64,000 nucleotides of DNA from Micromussa lordhowensis (taxonomy: Eukaryota > Cnidaria > Anthozoa > Scleractinia > Lobophylliidae): assembly GCA_964020085.1 (NCBI GenBank), contig OZ026601.1, forward strand, positions 23,789,914-23,853,913, given 5' to 3'. Positions 1 through 12,956 of the stretch are shown here, one piece after another. A model generated the notes under the pieces. The model worked only from the letters and a program-made list of their open reading frames with translations, did not search any database and was not told the DNA's origin. The position numbers and the translations under genes were made by a program. The first letter of the stretch is position 1; each line of letters begins with the position of its first letter.

Positions 1-154
1 CACCCGCATGAAAAAGAAAGACAGGAAGACAGAGAGAAACATGGCGCAGGAGAGTGGAGAAAGAGCGAATGACGAACGATGAGTTACTGTTCTTGGGTAG
101 AGACAGGGCTGGTAGCGGCTGACAGACTGTCTTGGACAAAATTTCTGACCAACT
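1..154. other. Unassigned flank at the left edge
   Basis: No open frame of note and no recognisable repeat boundary; purine-rich at the start. I see nothing to annotate here. Confidence 0.5.
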
Positions 155-823
155 TAAGGAGGCTGGCAACAGTTTCCAGCACATTTCTAACAGCTATACT
201 TTGAAGGATGAATACTGCCACTGTTTAACAAGGGATGCTACAATAATGGAATCATACAAATTCCCAATCGTATGTAAACAAGTTGCAATCATCTATTTTA
301 CATAACAGGTTACCATGGCAACAATATGACGTGCTAAAAACACCCTTAATTTTAGCTTTAAGCACTTATAACTCAAAAACAAGCTCGGTGACCGCTATTT
401 TTTTATTATCGAATTAAAATAAACATGATAAGATGCAACTTTTTGCAAAGTTTAAAAACATTTGTGGAGTGGGTGCAGAGTCACCTTAAATTTTTGAAAT
501 TTTAAGGTGGCTCTAAACCCACTCCACAGAATTTTTCTAAACTATGCAAAAAGTTGCATCTTATCATTCTCATCATAATTCGATAGTAAGAAATAGCTCG
601 TTTTCGAGTTATAAGCGTTTACAGCTAAAATTAAAGATGTTTTTAGCAGGTTGTATTGTTGCTATGGGAACCTATTATGCCACAAATTTGACAGCAACAT
701 GTTCAGCAATGATTGGGCAGTTTTTTGATACCATGATTTTGGATCAACCTATATAGAGTGCTTATAATGACCCATACAAGTCTACGTCTTGGAAAGTGCT
801 GGAAACTGTTTTGAGCCACCTTA
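155..823. mobile_element. Foldback/MITE-like element, family A copy 1
   Basis: The left edge (TAAGGAGGCTGGCAACAGTT) and the right edge (AACTGTTTTGAGCCACCTTA) are imperfect inverted complements. The two halves stay complementary to a centre near 490, where an almost perfect hairpin with CCTTAAA and TTTAAGG sides closes the structure. Related copies lie at 21,004-21,420 and 30,030-30,480. The short open frame at 544-756 is just the right arm of this element; a similar frame recurs in the third copy. It is a non-autonomous element with no coding capacity, and I cannot assign the superfamily. Confidence 0.75.
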
Positions 824-1118
824 GGTGTTTCTTTTTTATTTATTTTACATACATATCTCAATGAGTTACCCCTTTACTGATGTGTAAACTCGAAGAAAAT
901 CATTCAATGCACCCTGTCAAAATAAATTCCATCAGTCTTTGTGTTAGGTGAAGCCATAATCAGCATTTTTGGGATACCCAACCCACGCTTGTAAACACCT
1001 TACAGGCTAAAAGTACTTTTAAAAACGTTTTGCACTTTTCTTAAAAAACAACAAAAGATCAAATTTATTTACCGTTACTAGAAGAAACATTTAAGACTTT
1101 CTATATGTAAATGATGTC
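824..1118 (-). other. Probable 3' UTR/downstream region of the SLC49A4-like gene
   Basis: AT-rich non-coding DNA directly after the stop codon of the transporter gene, which is read on the minus strand. No other feature seen. Confidence 0.4.
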
Positions 1119-4100
1119 TTAGGTCTCTTTGAAAGGTTCTGCATCAAGATCAAGCCGTCGATACGGACTCTTATAAACAAGAAGTAACGGAACACAAAAT
1201 GCAATGCCACCAACACTAACCCAGTTCATCCACTGGACACCACACCTAGGAAACATGAAGGCTGCATCAAACACAAATATCACAGAATTAGCCAGGACAA
1301 GTCCCATGCCTACAGATGTCCCCTCCCCTATTGGGAACACACACTCCATGATTAACTCGAACACCAGTGGAATGGTGCCACTGAATAATAGTCCACTGCA
1401 GATGATGGAAGTGAATAAAAGTCCCTGGGAGAAGGGCAAGATTCTTGAACAAGTCATTGTGAAGATCAGCTGACAGACAGCAGTGCCAATGAACAGACCC
1501 ACAAGGATTTGCTTGGTCCACCGCTTCAAAACATCTGCTGACCTACAGAGAGATGCAACTGCTACTTTAGGTCATGCTAAAGATCTACTGTAATAATATT
1601 ATTGTAATAAATTATTAGTACCTAGAAAAAGCAGTTGTCTTGATAGTGTCACAGAGTGTCCCAGTGACCTAGTAATGTTAGTACTGTCAATATTTCAAAT
1701 GCTTTTTAGCAAGTAATGTATATCAATGAGTCCAAGCAAGTTCTTTAATAAGGAGAACTGGTAACCTTGTCATGGATTATCATTTTAATCCAGGGAGAGT
1801 AAAAGTACTTTAGATAATACTTAGTACAACACCTTAATCACAAACAAGAGTGGCCCTATGTCATAGGCCAAATTAAAATGAAAAACAAGTAGGGTCGAGT
1901 ATTTGGCTTGGGTATAATATTATAAATATCTCGCATCTATGACATCATTAAGACCACTAAAAACAAAGGAAACACCCAAACAAAAATTGTGTAGCTATAT
2001 GACTAGAATGTGCTTTGAGTCTCCTAATTTTAGGGGACGAGAGCAGGAAGGAAAAGGGTGGGGCCCAGAAGACGAAGGTACTGGAAGCAGGAGAGCAGGG
2101 TACAGGAGGCAGGAGGTTCTGACCACCTGTCCATCCCCCTGTTACAGGGCCTCTTACAACAACAGCCTGGTCATCTTTCTTGTGTATGCCTTACGCCTGC
2201 AGTGCGGGCATCTTGTTACAGTTAAGGAGCACAGTCACATCATGTTTGATTTAGGGTGGGCAGGCCATTCCTATTACCATGGCCAATCATTCCCCCCCAA
2301 TCCCCTTAGTAGAAATTTATTTCTTTCCCAAGACTTCCTTCGTTTCAATAATTCAAGATGGCAGCAAACCATTTCGTCCCAAAATACTGAGCTTCCACTA
2401 ACATACGCCTGCACTGCATGCTAGTGTGTGGCCAGATGTGACTTATTACATTGGGTAGTGTCATGTAATACAGTTGAATTTAACATTGAATAAAATTTTT
2501 TGGGGGGCTGGTTTGTGCCCTGTTTGAAAAGAAAGAAGCCATTAAGTTGAAATCCAATAGGAAATCAAGGAACTTTAGCTTTTAGTGGACCAAAATCTTG
2601 TACCAGAATAGTTTTAGGTATTTAGGTCCTTTTTACATTTTCTCAAAGCTAATGATATAAAATGTTGCCTGAAATAACACCAAATACAATTTCCCATGGG
2701 AACTTGACAAATCTGTTTCCTTTTTTTCTTTCCCTCTCCTTTTTCTTTTCTTTTGTCAGGTGGTCTGCCTTGCATGGGGATTTATGTCTCTTTTGCTGAC
2801 CATCCTTATGAATTTTTTTCTTTTTTTTTTCCTTTTTAGAATTGTATGTATTTTATCTAATTTCTTTGTTACCATTGGCCATTAAATTGTAATAATTAAA
2901 TAAATTAAAAATAAATTTCAAAGTTCAGAGAAATTGTGCACACACAGGTAAAATTTTCTCAGTACTTTCAAGTGTTTCACATGAACTTCAAAATTTGTTT
3001 TCAATGACTTTTTCAAGAGGATATTTAACACAGCTGCACAGACATTTGCAAAACAATGTAAATCAACTCGGTACAAAGTTTTTGTCCTATTATAGATGGT
3101 TACTCAAACTTCTGCGTCCAGTTGTTCGAAGGCTGGATAACGCTATCCACTGGATAAATTGCTACACAGTGGATAAGTGTTAACAAAACAAACCATGCTA
3201 TCCACTGGATAGTGATTTATCTGGTGGATAGGGTTATCCACCTTTCCAACAACCCGAGCCTGGTGGATTCCTTCTTAATGTCAGTCACAAGTGTTTTGTT
3301 ATAAAACAAATACAAAAGTATCCTCTATGCACTGATGCAATTTGGGCTTATCACATGACCAGTCATAATAACATCTACACAGGAGGCTAAGAAGAAAACC
3401 AATTTTAAGAATTCTCTTTTTTCCCCAAAATAATAAAAGCAGTGGAGCTGCACAAAATGCTGGGTATTATCATATTGGTAGAGTTATTGCATGCTCTCAT
3501 ACCATAAACTCAAATAATTGAGCCCAGCCTTTAGGAGGGGGGTGAAGAGGGTTATATAAATCTGCTGATCTGTGCCATTTGTTTTACAAAATCTGTCAAT
3601 CTACCGCTATTTTTGTTCAGATCTGGAACCCCATTGTTTGAAAAATTTATGTGACATATTTTCACTCCAACAGTATGCGAGATGTTTGTTTTTAGTTTCC
3701 CTTCTTTCCCTGGGTGGGAATTCAAAGCCCTTTTCAAATGTTGACCTAAACAGAAGCACTTCAGTCTAGGTAGGGTCTAGTCTGAGATAAGGTATCATAT
3801 TTTGGTCAGGTCTGAAATAGGGAAGGTAATAAAGCCCGCTCGGGACTACCCGCCTTGTCCCACAAGAAAAATTTCCCCGAAAGCCATATACATGTAATAA
3901 ATCCTTTATTGACCAACCTTGTTCGGTCAAGATGCCTTGATATTGGCCTCATTCTTTTTTTGCGTGTTTATGGACCGAGATGGAGTCAAGGTCCATAAAC
4001 ACGCAAAAAAAAAAGAACTCAGCCAATATCCAGCCATCTTGACCTCACACTTGGTCAATAACCCATATAGCTTGGGCTTTTGATGTTGAATGCAATTACC

Positions 4101-7100
4101 AAAGCACCGATAAAATGTACATCAATAGATATTTTTGACGATGTCACACTTTTCGATTTTCCTTTTATTCAAATTAACAAATATAACTTCACCGTTCAAT
4201 TCATCATGCTGAATTTATTGAATATGGGAAGTTTCATAAGAACCCATTGCAAACACATGGAAATTTTGTAAATTTCATAATGGGGACAACGACTATCCCC
4301 TAAATTCTCTTTTTTTTTGAAAAATTGGCTGGTTTGTAGGCAGCATTTTCATAAGTTTCCTAAATGGGTTTTTGTTTATATGAAAAATACAAAACATTGT
4401 TGTATTATGTGACATCTTGCCCTAGACACAAGTTTCTCTTCTATCAAAACTGCTTCAGGACTTTTTTTTTTGAGACACCTTCTGACAATCGAGGATAGTC
4501 TTGGACATGTTCGGAGGTCCTATTATTAAACTCAATTCCTAATCTTAACAGATTTTCTACTTAGTTTTGTGTAAAAGTTAATCGGTAAATTGGTAGATGT
4601 GGATAACATTGTCATGTTTGTGAACACTGTAAGATAAGGATTGCACAATTCCAATAACAATGAGAAACCCGAATTTAAATAGTCAAGTCTCGTCCGAAGA
4701 AAGAAATATAATGGATAAAACACTAACATAACAACCCCAGCTGATCAAAGATCTATGATCTGAACTTTGTAACTGAGGATCCACAATCTGACCTTCAAAA
4801 TAGAGTCAAGAATCCAGGCAAAAATTCAGAGCTGATCCATGATCCACCGTATTTTCAAAATCTGCCAATCCGTTCAATTATCGACAAAGTCTAATCCGTG
4901 CGCTTTTTTAAGCCAAATCCGTCGATTCACAAACCTAGTCATCCCTGCCCTTTAGTTTTTTACCCTATCTCATACCAAGAGCCCACTTTTCTTACGGTCA
5001 GTTGCACAATGTGGACTCTGACCAATGCTAGATTTTTTGGTCATGTGCAGAGCACTCGTTTTTGATTGTCAGCCAGCTAACATTAGGCCGAGAAGACCAT
5101 AGGTCCATGAATCACAGGCCTTCCATTATGCCAGATCGACCGGTCAGATAGAGATCAGTTTGGACTAACGAAGGAAAAGAGCACAACATTTATTTTTCCA
5201 ATCAAACTGGGCCAACCAAGAGGAATGGCTCTTACCATTTTCTATTACAGTACTTTCCCAACTCATCACTTATGTAAAATCTACTGAAAAGAAGCAGGGC
5301 AATGAACTGATTTGTCAAAATGCAATGGAAAATTTCGGTCAGACCAGTTTGACTAATCAAAGTCAGGAGCAAGAAGTGGTCCTGAATATTCCACCAAACC
5401 GAAACAGACCTTTCCGTGTGATTTCAGACCAAAATTCCCAGAATTTTTGGCATAATGGAAAGCACCCACAGCCTTTCAAATCAATACTGGCTACTAAAGT
5501 CCAGACTGGACCAAAGAAAAGTGAGTTCTCAGGCCAAGACTGTTATTTACCTTGCGATGATTATCCCTGAAATAATTCCAGCTAAGCTGACACCAGTTCC
5601 TAGCCACCCTGAAGTCCTTCCGGTGATATTAAATGGCTGAACAGCAAGATCCAGAACTGATGACCAACCAGAATAAATACCAAATGATGCAGCCAAAACA
5701 AACACCAGCAGCCAGTATGATCGATTTCTTATTAGCAGTTTAAGACCTTGTACATAGCCAATCTCCGTCACTTTTCTTGTTGATGCTGCTATGCTTGGTG
5801 GCAGAGGTGGTTTTGAGGGAAAATAGACAGCAACACACATAAATAGCAATGCTGCAAATCCAGTCTGTAAATAAAAGTAGTCCCTAAGTCTTTCTTCAAT
5901 GTGCCTTAATTCATTGTCTGTCAGATTGAGATTATTGTTCCCTGAGTTATCAAACGTCATGGGTATCATTGATGGTCCTATAAAGAATGCCAATGCTGCA
6001 CCAAAGTTGGCAGCTAAAGTTCCAATAGCTGTTGCAGTTGTTTGCTCATTAGGAGGAAACCAGGTACTTGATACTAAAGGAGGAGCCCCATTTGCTATGA
6101 AGCTTGGAAACATGGTAACAAGATGGCCAATATAAATGAACACAGTTTTAACTGTTGTGTCACTGAAAGGAATCACTTGAACTGCTTTGCCAGCAAGTAA
6201 CATTAGAGATGTCACAAAAACAGATGTTCTTAGGCCTGCAAGAAAGGCAGCAATGATGAATTTGATTAATACAATGTATATGTATTATTAATCTTATAAA
6301 TGTACACATGCTGATAAGCTCAAAATTTGATATCGTATGTCTACAGCTCTAAAGAACCAATTCAATTCAAAACAATTTTTTGTTACTTAAATTATAGAAA
6401 GGTGCCAAATAGGGTTGTTGAATGAATTCTGATTGTGTTCCTTGGTAAGACACCTCACCTGTAGGCATGTTCGTAATTTGGACATATGATCTGCGAAGTC
6501 AAGTGAAGAAGCAAGGGAAGAAGTGGGTAAAATATGCCCCCAGAATAGAATAAGCCAAATATAATTATTATGTCTCTCAGATACTATGTGTACTGTGATT
6601 GGTGAAATTTAGCAGACCATATTCTGCATGTAATGCACCAAGTGTTATTTAACACTTTCTAATGCTGATGGCAGATAAATGTGTAAACCTATTCATTTTG
6701 TTAAACTTTTCATGACACATATTTAAAATGTGCTTAAGACATAGTGACCTGTTTCACTTTTGACATAGTCAGTCATTTGATGCCGCATGACCTGAAATAG
6801 TTTCCTAAACCTATTAGACATAAATGTACGCCGACGATACAAGTATCAGCATCACTGGAAGTACATGTAGCATACCAGAGCTTGAATCACTGCTAAACAC
6901 TGAGCTAGCTAACCTTCATGAATGGCTTAATGTAAATAAATTTAGCTTGAATATTGCAAAAACTGAATTAATGTTAATAACCTCTTGTTAGAGACTTGCC
7001 TGTACCATTGGCCATTCACTTACATGTACTACATGTATACAAATTAAAGGTCACAAAAATGATAGAGTGCTCCACACAAAATCCTTAGCAGCCTACATTG

Positions 7101-9275
7101 ATCAAAATCTGTCATGGTCCAAACATGTTAATGAGAATGCCAAGGTTATCTCCTCTTGTATAGGTGCACTTAAAAGGTAAATTTTCTTCCACACGCTAAT
7201 TCATAAATCAATCAGACTTCAATTGAACTATTTTCAACTTTTTAAGATGAAAGCCATGAAAGGCAAATGAAAAATTTGAATAGGAAAACATGCAAAACCC
7301 CCTTCATACAATTTCAATTCTTTTTTTTTCTACAAACCGGCTTGTTTACAGATAAATTTTCACGGCGACTACTATCCATCCGGGTATTTTCCACAGCCGG
7401 GCACTATGGGCTGATAGTGTCTCTCCACGGTTGACACTATAGCATCACGTGATCAGTTTAAACGGATAAGAATCGGAGAAAATTTAGTGGTGAACTATAA
7501 TGCATGATAGTTGACAAGGGCGCAGCCCAAACCAACTATCACGCATAGAAATAGCGTTACACACAAGTGATGTCACGAAAATTTAACCCCCGGCGTGACT
7601 CTAGCCTGTTCCAGGCTCAGTTGGGGACGAGCGAAAACGAGCGAGAAAAAAAACGAGGGAGGACTAAGGCAAGGAGCGGCGGGAGAGCCTGTAAGACTTT
7701 CTTTAACGACCCTCTTCTGGTATAGCAGGAGCTGCTATACCCTCTGATTGGTCAGTTTTGACAGTACTGTCAACACTCCGGCGGTTACCTCATATCTTGT
7801 CAATCCAAGTTTACCATCTCGCAATTCCATTCTCCAAGAGCTTCATAGCCAGGTCTCTGGACTCAAAATTGACCAATTAGAGGGTATAGCAGCTCCTGCT
7901 ATACCAGAAGAGGGTCGTTAAAGAAAGTCTTACAGGCTCTCGTGCCGCTCCTCGCCTTAGTCCTCCCTCGTTTTTTTCTCGCTCGTTTTCGCTCGTCCCC
8001 AGCTACCGAGAGCCTGGAACAGGCTAGTGTGACTCAGACAAACAAACCACTACATGCGCTACTTCTTTGAGAGCGACTTATGGAACAACGGGGCTCGTGA
8101 GCTCTTCAGCACAATACTCGGCAATTTATTTTTGCTATTTAATGGCCTCTGTAGCTCAAAATGTTAGAGAAAACCCACAACATGCACCTTGGAATAATAA
8201 TAATACAGAGTTTGAAGAAGGGCGGCAAAATATGATGGGCTGCTCATGTACATCAGTGTATTATGAAGGCTGTTTATGAATACACTCCTTGCGTTCATAG
8301 CAGAAAAATATTATCATTGTACCCGACATTCAGGTGTAGATCACTCACAACAAAGCCAGCAAACCAGCAAAGAAATACCTCAAAGAAATACTGTAGATCA
8401 TTGCCTTGCTGTATACTAAAGTGAAACTGACCCACTCTGTCTTTGAATTCGCATACAAAAAAACAGTTTAAGCCCACGCTATTTATGTTACACGTACCGC
8501 GCCAAACATATCCCACAGTCACAGATTTGTTTTTGACCTCGCTCCCAATGTGTGGCTAATTCATAGCTCAGTTGGTAGAGCATCGCACCGATATCGCGGA
8601 GGTCACGTTCGAATCCCGTTGAAGCCCTGATTTTTTTTTCTTTCAGGCTTCTTCTTTCCAATTGATTCACTGCGATCGCGATGATCATTCTTCACTTTCA
8701 TCTATAACCGCAGTTCAAATATATGAATTATATACTTCACATCAACAACAACATTGATATAAATATACATATATACATAGGTAAACAGATACATTACTAA
8801 CCTCTTACCTCTTCTCCCACTGCTGGGGAAAAACTCGAAATTCATACGGTGCGAACTCGATTGATTGCAAAACCCCTCAATATCTTGAAATACTACGAAG
8901 AGTGGCAACTAGTAAATTATCAAAATGCAACACATTTAAGCTTAAGTTACCTTTTGTATCCATTAGCCAAGTCGAAGGAATAAAACTCAGAATGGGACCA
9001 ATTGCTCCAAATGAAGACAACAGGAGAACGGTATTTTTTGTCCAACCAAACACAACCCGGCAGGGTCTCTGGATCGGACCCCATGTATTCCACATAAAGT
9101 TCGACACGATCGAAGTAAGAGTGAATACGAAAAGAATATACCACCGGCGTTTATACACTTTACACTTCCTCGCATTCGGGCATGATCGGTCTGGATTGCC
9201 GTCGTCGAGTTGGGGATCATTGTAAACTATGTCTCCTTGTATGAGTCTACTACTTTCATCCTCGTCCTCGTCCAT
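1119..9275 (-). CDS. SLC49A4: SLC49A4 (DIRC2)-like major facilitator transporter, three exons
   Basis: The exons are 9275-8951, 6235-5551 and 1542-1119, on the minus strand. Each boundary has good splice sites (AAAG|GTAACT, ttgcag|GCC, CAAG|GTAAAT, tgtag|GTCAG). The phases close exactly, giving 477 codons plus stop, close to the length I know for the vertebrate protein. Exon 1 has an acidic N-terminus with a possible di-hydrophobic sorting signal (SSRLIQ), then the first membrane helix and the family hallmark WNTWGPIQ. Exon 1 joins exon 2 across DTKG|LRTSVF. Exons 2 and 3 hold the remaining membrane helices, ending with LDLDAEPFKET. SLC49A4 is known as a lysosomal multi-pass transporter. The start is the first ATG (9275); the open frame upstream offers only GTG. 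The introns carry foldbacks, a LINE scrap and a SINE. Confidence 0.85.
1543..3120. other. Intron 2 of the SLC49A4-like gene, proximal part
   Basis: Non-coding intron DNA. A 161-codon plus-strand frame at 1939-2424 is low-complexity and unlike any family I know, so I do not call it. There are T-rich tracts around 2700-2860. Confidence 0.5.
3121..3253. mobile_element. Short MITE with GGATA/TATCC inverted repeats
   Basis: The ends GTTGTT and AACAAC are complementary. Inside, CTATCCACTGGATA-type words recur in both orientations at least four times. About 133 bp, non-coding and intronic. Confidence 0.65.
3254..3906. other. Intron DNA
   Basis: No gene. Short frames on both strands around 3552-3769 overlap each other and look random. 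Confidence 0.4.
3907..4061. mobile_element. Foldback element, about 155 bp
   Basis: TTATTGACCAA at the left and TTGGTCAATAA at the right are perfect inverse complements. The arms remain complementary through TTTTTTTGCGTGTTTATGGACC and its partner around 3976-4010. Probably a MITE inside the transporter gene's intron. Confidence 0.75.
4062..5550. other. Intron DNA between exons 2 and 3 of the SLC49A4-like gene
   Basis: AT-rich intronic sequence. Several short frames (4080-4271, 4532-4729, 5325-5640) lack codon structure I can support. Confidence 0.4.
6236..6820. other. Intron 1 of the SLC49A4-like gene, left part
   Basis: Non-coding, no repeat boundary recognised. Confidence 0.4.
6824..7181 (+). 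pseudogene. Fragment of a LINE reverse transcriptase
   Basis: From 6824 the plus frame reads MYADDTSISITG, containing the YADD catalytic motif of non-LTR reverse transcriptases. It continues through LHEWLNVNKFSLNIAKTE, a typical thumb-region motif, to a TAG at about 6990. After a break, homology resumes as SLAAYIDQNLSWSKHV and on to GALKR near 7180. It is a short, stop-containing remnant in the transporter intron. The exact clade (CR1/L2/RTE-like) cannot be settled from this length. Confidence 0.8.
7182..7600. other. Repeat-derived intron DNA
   Basis: Contains GATAGTG/CACTATC words around 7400-7545 and the phrase AAATTTAGTGGTGAAC, which recurs at about 11,809. It is probably part of an unclassified dispersed repeat. 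Confidence 0.35.
7601..8027. mobile_element. MITE with about 160-bp terminal inverted repeats
   Basis: The ends CTAGCCTGTTCCAGGCT and AGCCTGGAACAGGCTAG are inverse complements. The arms (7601-7760 and 7868-8027) stay paired through the GAGGGTCGTTAAAGAAAGTC region, with about 107 bp between them. GTGACT flanks both ends (one extra T on the right), consistent with a target duplication. Confidence 0.8.
8556..8740 (+). mobile_element. tRNA-derived SINE
   Basis: A pol III A box (TAGCTCAGTTGG, 8564-8575) and B box (GTTCGAATCC, 8607-8616) lie at tRNA spacing. The anticodon and acceptor stems do not close properly. A T-rich stretch and a non-tRNA body follow. This is the usual layout of a tRNA-headed SINE, and the body resembles SINEs I know from coral genomes. 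Not a functional tRNA. Confidence 0.75.
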
Positions 9276-10822
9276 CTTACCACAATCACGAGACCAAGAG
9301 GATGACTTCACTTCTCTTTTCACTGAAAAATATTGCGTGACTGCGTGACGATTCGCTCACTTGTTTGGCCGTGGGAGGACTGGGTTCTAGAGCCCTCTGG
9401 GTCGGGTTTGTTTCAAAGCCCGATTAAGCTAACCCAGGGTTAGTTTTACTTTTTTTAGTATTCTTTTTTCAAACCTAAATATTTTTCCGACATAACTTCC
9501 AAGTAAAAAGCCAAGCAAATTCCTGACATTATTAGTCCGTCAAAGAAGTCCAACAAAAGCGCCCTCAGTGGTTAACAGCGGTATCCTACTACAAACTCAT
9601 CGGGAATTTCACGAAATTACGACAAAAAAGCGAAGTTGGAGATGAAATTTATATTTTTGATTACCCCGAAGAAAGCTTATGAAAATAGCCGAAACATTGG
9701 GTTTTCAAGATTTTTAATAGCTTTTTCTTAACCAGTGTTACAATAGCGAAGCGCGTGAGAACTAAAAATAGAATGCAAATGATTATATCCCCCACGAGGC
9801 TCATACAACATCGGCGTATTCTGAGAGAACTAGAGGGGATCCAGGCGAAGTTTTCGTTTAAAAAATGTCTTTTAAGAACACCGGCTGTTTTAGAAACTGT
9901 TTTAGGAAAATCGTCCGCCGTTCCGGTTTGTTTGTCTGAGTCTTGTCTGAGTCATGACGTCACTCACGCGCTTTGCTATTTTATATTCATCAGGAAGGGA
10001 ACTAGTTGAACCGCGAGTTAGCGAACATGTAAATCATTGATGAAATGTTATCACCACCAGGAATTCGCTTTGTGCTGACACTCACAAGTGCCCACTACCA
10101 GAATTACAAACTAATTAACCTTCAGAATACATTATAATTCATCAAACCGAGTTCATTGAAACGGTAACATTCATGAAAAAACCTGAACCCGTCTGTCTCC
10201 CATGAGAAAAAGCTATATGATATGATAGGATCGCTTTGTTCAACTACTAAGAAAATAACTGCTAAGAAAATAATACCTAACTGCTATGACAGAAAGACGG
10301 CTCCCGCTACAAAAATTGGGGCTTTTCGGCTAATCCTATAAAAGCACGATAAAAAATTCGTTGGGGCACGCGGGAGGGGTATATGGGGCGGGGTAAAAAA
10401 AAGTGCCGAGCATGCTTGACGGAAAATTTGATACAAACATTTCCTTTCAGAGGCGATTATCGTTACCGTAGCTCAAAGTAAAGTTTTATTCTAATAAGTT
10501 AGAAATACTACAGCCAGGAAGCAAGTCTCATACAAAAGAGATAAAAAGTGTCATTTTTTGTCTTGTTTCTGTTCCCGGTTTACTTTGAAATGTACCATAA
10601 CATCCCGCAAAATTTTCTATACCGATTTGTCATGAAGCACTCTAAGTGTTACCAATTCAAGTAACTCCCTAAAGGTAATACTAGTATGAGCATCCCCGAC
10701 AAGACAGCAGTCTCTAGGATACTTCAAAATATTAAAAGTCTACAAGTAAATGAAAACTTTAAATCAAAGCTCACTGAGCTTGAAGTAATATATCAAACAC
10801 GAAAGACCGTGTTTGACCAAGA
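9276..10822. other. Upstream region of the SLC49A4-like gene and intergenic DNA
   Basis: The promoter of the minus-strand transporter gene must lie just right of 9275, but I see no clear core element. The rest is non-coding. A phrase near 9670-9705 (GCCGAAACATTGGGTTTT) is reminiscent of Penelope-like 3' regions but is too short to call. Confidence 0.35.
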
Positions 10823-11180
10823 TTGAAAAGAAATAGTGTTGACGCCTGTGTAAAGTCTTGGAGCCAAGGCTGGCTCATAGCTGACGGAGCTTATCCCGGT
10901 TTCTGTAGCATGAAGCGGCTAGAAGTATTTCTACTTCCCCTGGACGGGATGCTAGTCCAACGCAGGTCACTCCCCCGCAATTTTGTTAAGTTTCCCCACC
11001 AAATAGCAGGTACCCATTTATACACCTGGGTGGAGAGAGGCACTGTGAGATTAAAGTGTCTTGCCCAAGAACACAACACTCTGTCCCCGGCAAGGGCTCG
11101 AACCCGGACCGCTCGCTCCGGAGTCGAGCGCACCACAGAGTTGACGCCTAGCGGAGTGTTTTTGACGAACTCCGACGTGT
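10823..11180. repeat. Dispersed repeat with a GGGCTCGAACCCGGACC box
   Basis: Contains the block GTACCCATTTATACACCTGG, then AAGTGTCTTGCCCAAGAACA and GGGCTCGAACCCGGACC, which I recognise as a high-copy coral-type repeat. The 3' part recurs here at 52,791-52,872. The overlapping open frames on both strands (10,823-11,215 and 10,891-11,247) are by-products of this repeat and not genes. Confidence 0.6.
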
Positions 11181-11468
11181 TTGGAATGTGTCCAAACACT
11201 GTCTTGACTGTTTGACATGTCTTCTCAATCGAAACAACTAATTTCAAACGACTAATTCTAAACGTTCCATTATACGTTATCTGGGAAAATCAGTCTATTT
11301 TATGTGCACCATCGTGAGGTTGAAAATTGTGACTTGATGCAAACTGAACTCTTTCAAAGATCAAAATTACATCTATTCTAAACTAGAACAAATTGATAAG
11401 CTTACAAGCATAGTACAACAAATTCTGTACAAAGCGACCTTCCACTCTATTTCAGAAGTGTATTTTCC

Positions 11469-12792
11469 TTACAACAAATCAGCAATTAAAGGAAGCTCGC
11501 AAGCCACTAACTCGTCGTACAGATCTCCCACACTTCTTATGTATCTTTGGTCTCGACTATAAGCCAGGGCAGCGTCACATGGGTTCAAGACTCGCTTGTC
11601 AAGAAAACGGATCTCTGCTTGACTCAAGCCCAGTCTTTCTGCAAAGGGCTTCCACTCGTCGCCACCTGAAATATGCAATTGAATTTACTGCATTTAGTGG
11701 GGTTTTCTCTATTTTCTTTTTTCAAAATTCAAAATTTGGCTTTCACGCCTTTCATCTAAACAGGTTGAAAATAATTCAATATGGTATTTGAGCTGGCGCG
11801 CAGAAGGAAATTTAGTGGTGAACAATAAAGACAAGAGAGTGTTTATGTCTCGGCACTATCGGCCTGATAGTTGCCCGTTGGAAATTTGATGTTCTTAAAA
11901 CGCGCGTATTTGCGTATATTCAAGGACATTAAATTTTACGTGGGGCAACTATCGGCCGATTGTTCCTCGACAGATACACCAAATTGTTTAAATATAAATC
12001 GAGAGCAAATCTAATTGTGAAATATTCTATGTGTCGCATTCCACTTTGATTTTTCCTACATCCATCGCGGTTGCAACGAAATTATTCGGCCACGGAAATG
12101 TTTCAAGTTTATATATCTGCGCCTACCGCTCAAGTAGATTGTGATGTCTCTCCTCTGGCGGAAAGGAATTATTCTCACATCAAGAGTTTCAGGCAAAAGA
12201 GGACCTAAGAGGAAAAAAAATAGCAAATTAACGAACAAATAAAATAAGACTTATTGCTCAGGCCTTACTCCTAAGTTGTTATACAGTAAATGATCAAATC
12301 TAGTTCACGTAGCATGAAGCAACAAGGAGTATTCTCATCCTCTTTCTTTTCCCAGCCTACTAGCCAATTTCCTTTTCGTAAAATATTGAGTGTGGATTGC
12401 CATGCCCGAACCAAAATAACATTTTGCAATTCGTCCAACAATTCTCTGGCAAAGACTTGCAAAGAAATGTTCAAGGGGAGTGAAGAAACAAGGCGCTGAA
12501 GAGGCACTAAAACATTTCGACTCCCCTACGTGAGTATCGAAAAAGCCTCACCTGTTGTACCAGCAGGCGCAATCTCCCTTAGTTTTTCAACAACATCACG
12601 CCTATTGGCAAGTTTGGCTTTCATGCAAATGCAACGAATGAGCCTCTTGGTTTCTGTATCTGGTTGCTCTAGGGATTGCTGAGAGGAAAGACTTTCTTGT
12701 AGATGTGCCAAGACATTATTTGCATCACACGCCTTCAACTGCAGGGCCTCAAGCACTCTATTTGGCAAGGCAAGAGGTTTTTCACCGTCTTC
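11469..12792 (-). CDS. Death-domain protein, two 3' exons (partial gene)
   Basis: The exons are 12792-12552 and 11665-11469 on the minus strand. The donor ACAG|GTGAGG and acceptor tttcag|GTGGC join in phase. The last exon encodes a death-domain core: GDEWKPFAERLGLSQAEI, then SVGDLYDELVACELPLIADLL before the stop (conserved W, the LGLS..EI helix and the final amphipathic helix). The upstream exon encodes a helical segment (LPNRVLEALQLKACDANNV through EKLREIAP) that could be part of a preceding domain. Death domains form homotypic complexes in apoptosis and innate immune signalling. Exons further upstream are not identified, so the full architecture is unknown. The 12,271-12,507 frame lies in the intron and is not counted. 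Confidence 0.65.
11666..12551. other. Intron of the death-domain gene
   Basis: Non-coding. A GATAGTT/CTATCGGC-rich repeat region lies around 11,810-11,990. No further exon recognised. Confidence 0.4.
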
Positions 12793-12956
12793 CTTATAAA
12801 ATCCAAAGAAAATAATAAAACAAAGGAATCAGATTCTGTATGTAGCGTCAGTGACTTCCTTCCGTAATAGGTCACTTTCAATATATTAAAATTCAGCTTG
12901 TTAATGAGGACTAGAGGACACAAAGCAGAAGAAATGACCCTTGTTCGTGTCCTCTA

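Noticed and set aside
544..756. 70-codon plus-strand ORF, with a related frame at 30,196-30,423
   Set aside because: Both are the same arm of a foldback repeat; the shared sequence reflects the repeat family, not a protein.
8564..8630. Possible tRNA gene
   Set aside because: A and B boxes are present, but the anticodon and acceptor stems do not fold and a SINE body follows.
10823..11247. Overlapping 130- and 118-codon ORFs on opposite strands
   Set aside because: They fall inside a high-copy dispersed repeat with a GGGCTCGAACCC box.
12271..12507. 78-codon minus-strand ORF between the death-domain exons
   Set aside because: It lies between a donor and acceptor that join perfectly in phase, so it is intronic.
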